Below, piece by piece: positions 5,609-6,668 of a stretch of DNA of 6,668 nucleotides. Both the position numbers and the translations under genes were made by a program. The notes beneath the pieces were generated by a model, which worked only from the letters and a program-made list of their open reading frames with translations, had not been told where the DNA came from and did no database searches. The stretch is from positions 16,233 to 22,900 of the forward strand of contig DBIU01000027.1 of NCBI GenBank assembly GCA_002304735.1, in the 5' to 3' direction. Each line of letters starts with the position of its first letter. The first letter of the stretch is position 1. Source of the DNA: Ruminococcaceae bacterium UBA794 (GTDB taxonomy: Bacteria > Bacillota > Clostridia > Oscillospirales > Ruminococcaceae).

Positions 5609-5629
5609 TCAGGCTCAACAGAAGCCTGA
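5609..5629. terminator. Hairpin between the XRE gene and the methyltransferase gene
   Basis: TCAGGCT (5609-5615) pairs perfectly with AGCCTGA (5623-5629) around a 7-base loop. On the plus strand it is followed by AAGTTTATTTCTTTTTC, a loose T-rich run, so it could end transcription coming from the XRE side. On the minus strand it lies just past the methyltransferase stop but has no U-tract, so it may only protect that RNA's 3' end. Confidence 0.4.
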
Positions 5630-5633
5630 AAGT

Positions 5634-6419
5634 TTATTTCTTTTTCAATTCGGCAATCGCAGCATAATGTAAAACATCAAACTCTTCTGATGCAATATTA
5701 TCTAACAAATCCTTGTGTTCTCTCTCCCAGCTTGCAATTTCGTCTTTTGTAAGAGATGCCCCAACTCCACGACAAGCCTTCATTCTCCCATTCCAGCTAT
5801 CTTTAGTGAAACGAACATTTAACTTATATTCCTCATGATATACTAACTCAAATTTATCATTGTAGCACTCTGGAATATGTATCGGATGCATAATTTCTCC
5901 TGCTCCACTCCAATTCGGACTGTATTTCAAAACAAGTTTTTCACTTGCACCGGCTATTTTATCCTCGAAAGGAAGCCATGCCATATATAATACCAATATA
6001 CGCCCATTTTTCTTTAAAAGTCTATGCAATTTAGGCATAATCATATCATGGTCGAAATACCAAAAACATTGACAGGCGGTAATCACATCAAATGTATTAT
6101 CTGAAAAATCTAAATCTTCTGCGGAATAAGCATAATACTCAATATCCATATCCTTTGATAAAATCTTTGCTTGCTCAATCTGTTTCTCTGAGATATCTGT
6201 GCCTATCCATTTTGCACCATAAGAATACATATTTCTTGGAATAACGCCTGTTCCAGTACCTATATCTAACACATTTTGTCCCTTTATACACAGTTTACGA
6301 CTTACTATCTTGTCATAAAAATCCTGTGGATAAATATCACGATATTTTGCATAATCAGATGAAGTTTTTCCCCAATCAAACGCTTTTCCACCATCTATTT
6401 TTTTATCTGTTATTTCCAT
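5634..6419 (-). CDS. Class I SAM-dependent methyltransferase (Methyltransf_11 type)
   Basis: The 261-residue protein has the ordered motifs of a Rossmann-fold methyltransferase. Motif I is VLDIGTGTG (50-58), the SAM-ribose acidic residue is Asp75 in GTDIS, AEDLDF (100-105) lies at the adenine pocket, and the strand-4 motif is DVITACQCFWYF (111-122). The helix with KLHRLLKKNGRIL (130-142) follows. The C-terminal half is a variable substrate-binding region (WSGAGEIMHP, SWNGRMKACRGVG). The start at 6419 is supported by a GGAGG seven bases upstream. It lies 16 bases after the histidine kinase stop and in the same direction, so it may be read from that transcript. Its sequence is visibly more AT-rich, with more A/T-ending codons, than cysK, metY or the kinase, suggesting transfer. 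The substrate (small molecule, rRNA, lipid or quinone-like) cannot be read from the sequence. Confidence 0.88.
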   Translation of the reverse strand: MEITDKKIDGGKAFDWGKTSSDYAKYRDIYPQDFYDKIVSRKLCIKGQNVLDIGTGTGVIPRNMYSYGAKWIGTDISEKQIEQAKILSKDMDIEYYAYSAEDLDFSDNTFDVITACQCFWYFDHDMIMPKLHRLLKKNGRILVLYMAWLPFEDKIAGASEKLVLKYSPNWSGAGEIMHPIHIPECYNDKFELVYHEEYKLNVRFTKDSWNGRMKACRGVGASLTKDEIASWEREHKDLLDNIASEEFDVLHYAAIAELKKK

Positions 6420-6435
6420 AAACCCTCCTCCAACT

Positions 6436-6668
6436 TCAAATTTTCCCGAACACCGCCGTAACGCACATATCTCCGTCCTTAATCTGTGCGAACACCTCGC
6501 CGTTCATTTTGTGCATAAGCTGTCGGCAGATGTAGAGCCCCAGACCGCTGCCTTTCTGATTTTCGGCGTTCGCACCTCTCCAGAAGCTTTCAAAAATATG
6601 CGGCAAATCCGTATCGAGAAGGGTACAGCCGCTGTTTCTTACGGTAACAAGAATACAGCCCTCCTCCT
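6436..6668 (-). CDS. Sensor histidine kinase, C-terminal ATPase end (5' partial)
   Basis: A minus-strand frame enters from the right edge and ends at TGA 6436-6438, leaving 76 residues. They match the second half of the HATPase_c domain: a G1-like VRNSG (9-13, with Asn where many kinases have Asp), the F box in LPHIFESFWRG (21-31), and the G2 box GSGLGL (39-44) followed by the helix YICRQLMHKMNG. The end AVFGKI is a usual C-terminus. By family knowledge the protein would autophosphorylate a His and pass phosphate to a response regulator; the sensor and dimerisation parts lie beyond the window. Base composition resembles cysK and metY, so it seems to be native chromosome. The methyltransferase follows 16 bases downstream on the same strand. 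Confidence 0.87.
   Translation of the reverse strand, partial: EEGCILVTVRNSGCTLLDTDLPHIFESFWRGANAENQKGSGLGLYICRQLMHKMNGEVFAQIKDGDMCVTAVFGKI

Overview
The window looks like the chromosome of a Clostridia-class Firmicute, probably a gut or rumen Ruminococcus/Oscillospiraceae-like bacterium. This is inferred from strong AGGAGG ribosome binding sites, TTGACA/TATAAT promoters, an amidase with a C-terminal SPOR repeat, the form of the sulfur-assimilation enzymes and the conjugative-element debris. No rRNA, tRNA or CRISPR is visible.

Layout. (1) 1-276, plus strand: C-terminal end of a secreted N-acetylmuramoyl-L-alanine amidase. (2) 281-308: a bidirectional terminator shared with the convergent sulfur operon. 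(3) 320-2568, minus strand: a two-gene operon, metY (O-acetylhomoserine sulfhydrylase) followed by cysK (O-acetylserine sulfhydrylase). Together they fix sulfide into homocysteine and cysteine. (4) 2569-2790: the metY control region. It has a consensus promoter flanked by two identical-format palindromes (CCTA-N9-TAGG), then a leader of about 170 nt. The leader holds an untracked 24-codon ORF with a good ribosome binding site, and a segment inside that ORF can pair with the metY ribosome binding site. (5) 2861-3295, minus strand: an intact small polytopic membrane protein with its own consensus promoter.

(6) 3387-5515: remains of a conjugative element. It contains a plus-strand fragment of a large mobile-element nuclease-like protein, a frameshifted small membrane protein gene, a PcfB/DUF3801-like conjugation gene broken by two single-base lesions, and a divergent XRE-type regulator with one frameshift. 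Four one-base lesions within about 1.6 kb, beside undamaged chromosomal genes, suggest decay. The start codons of the last two genes lie back to back in one ATGCAT palindrome, so their normal intergenic region appears to be gone. A 44-codon ORF with a good ribosome binding site lies at the far edge.

(7) 5634-6419, minus strand: an AT-rich SAM-dependent methyltransferase, probably acquired. (8) 6436-6668, minus strand: the C-terminal end of a sensor histidine kinase, cut by the window edge.

The most promising new biology is the metY leader. The layout suggests dual control: a repressor acting at the promoter palindromes, plus translational attenuation in which a ribosome on the leader ORF, which has a single Cys codon just before the anti-ribosome-binding-site segment, decides whether metY is translated. 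This is read from sequence alone and is untested.
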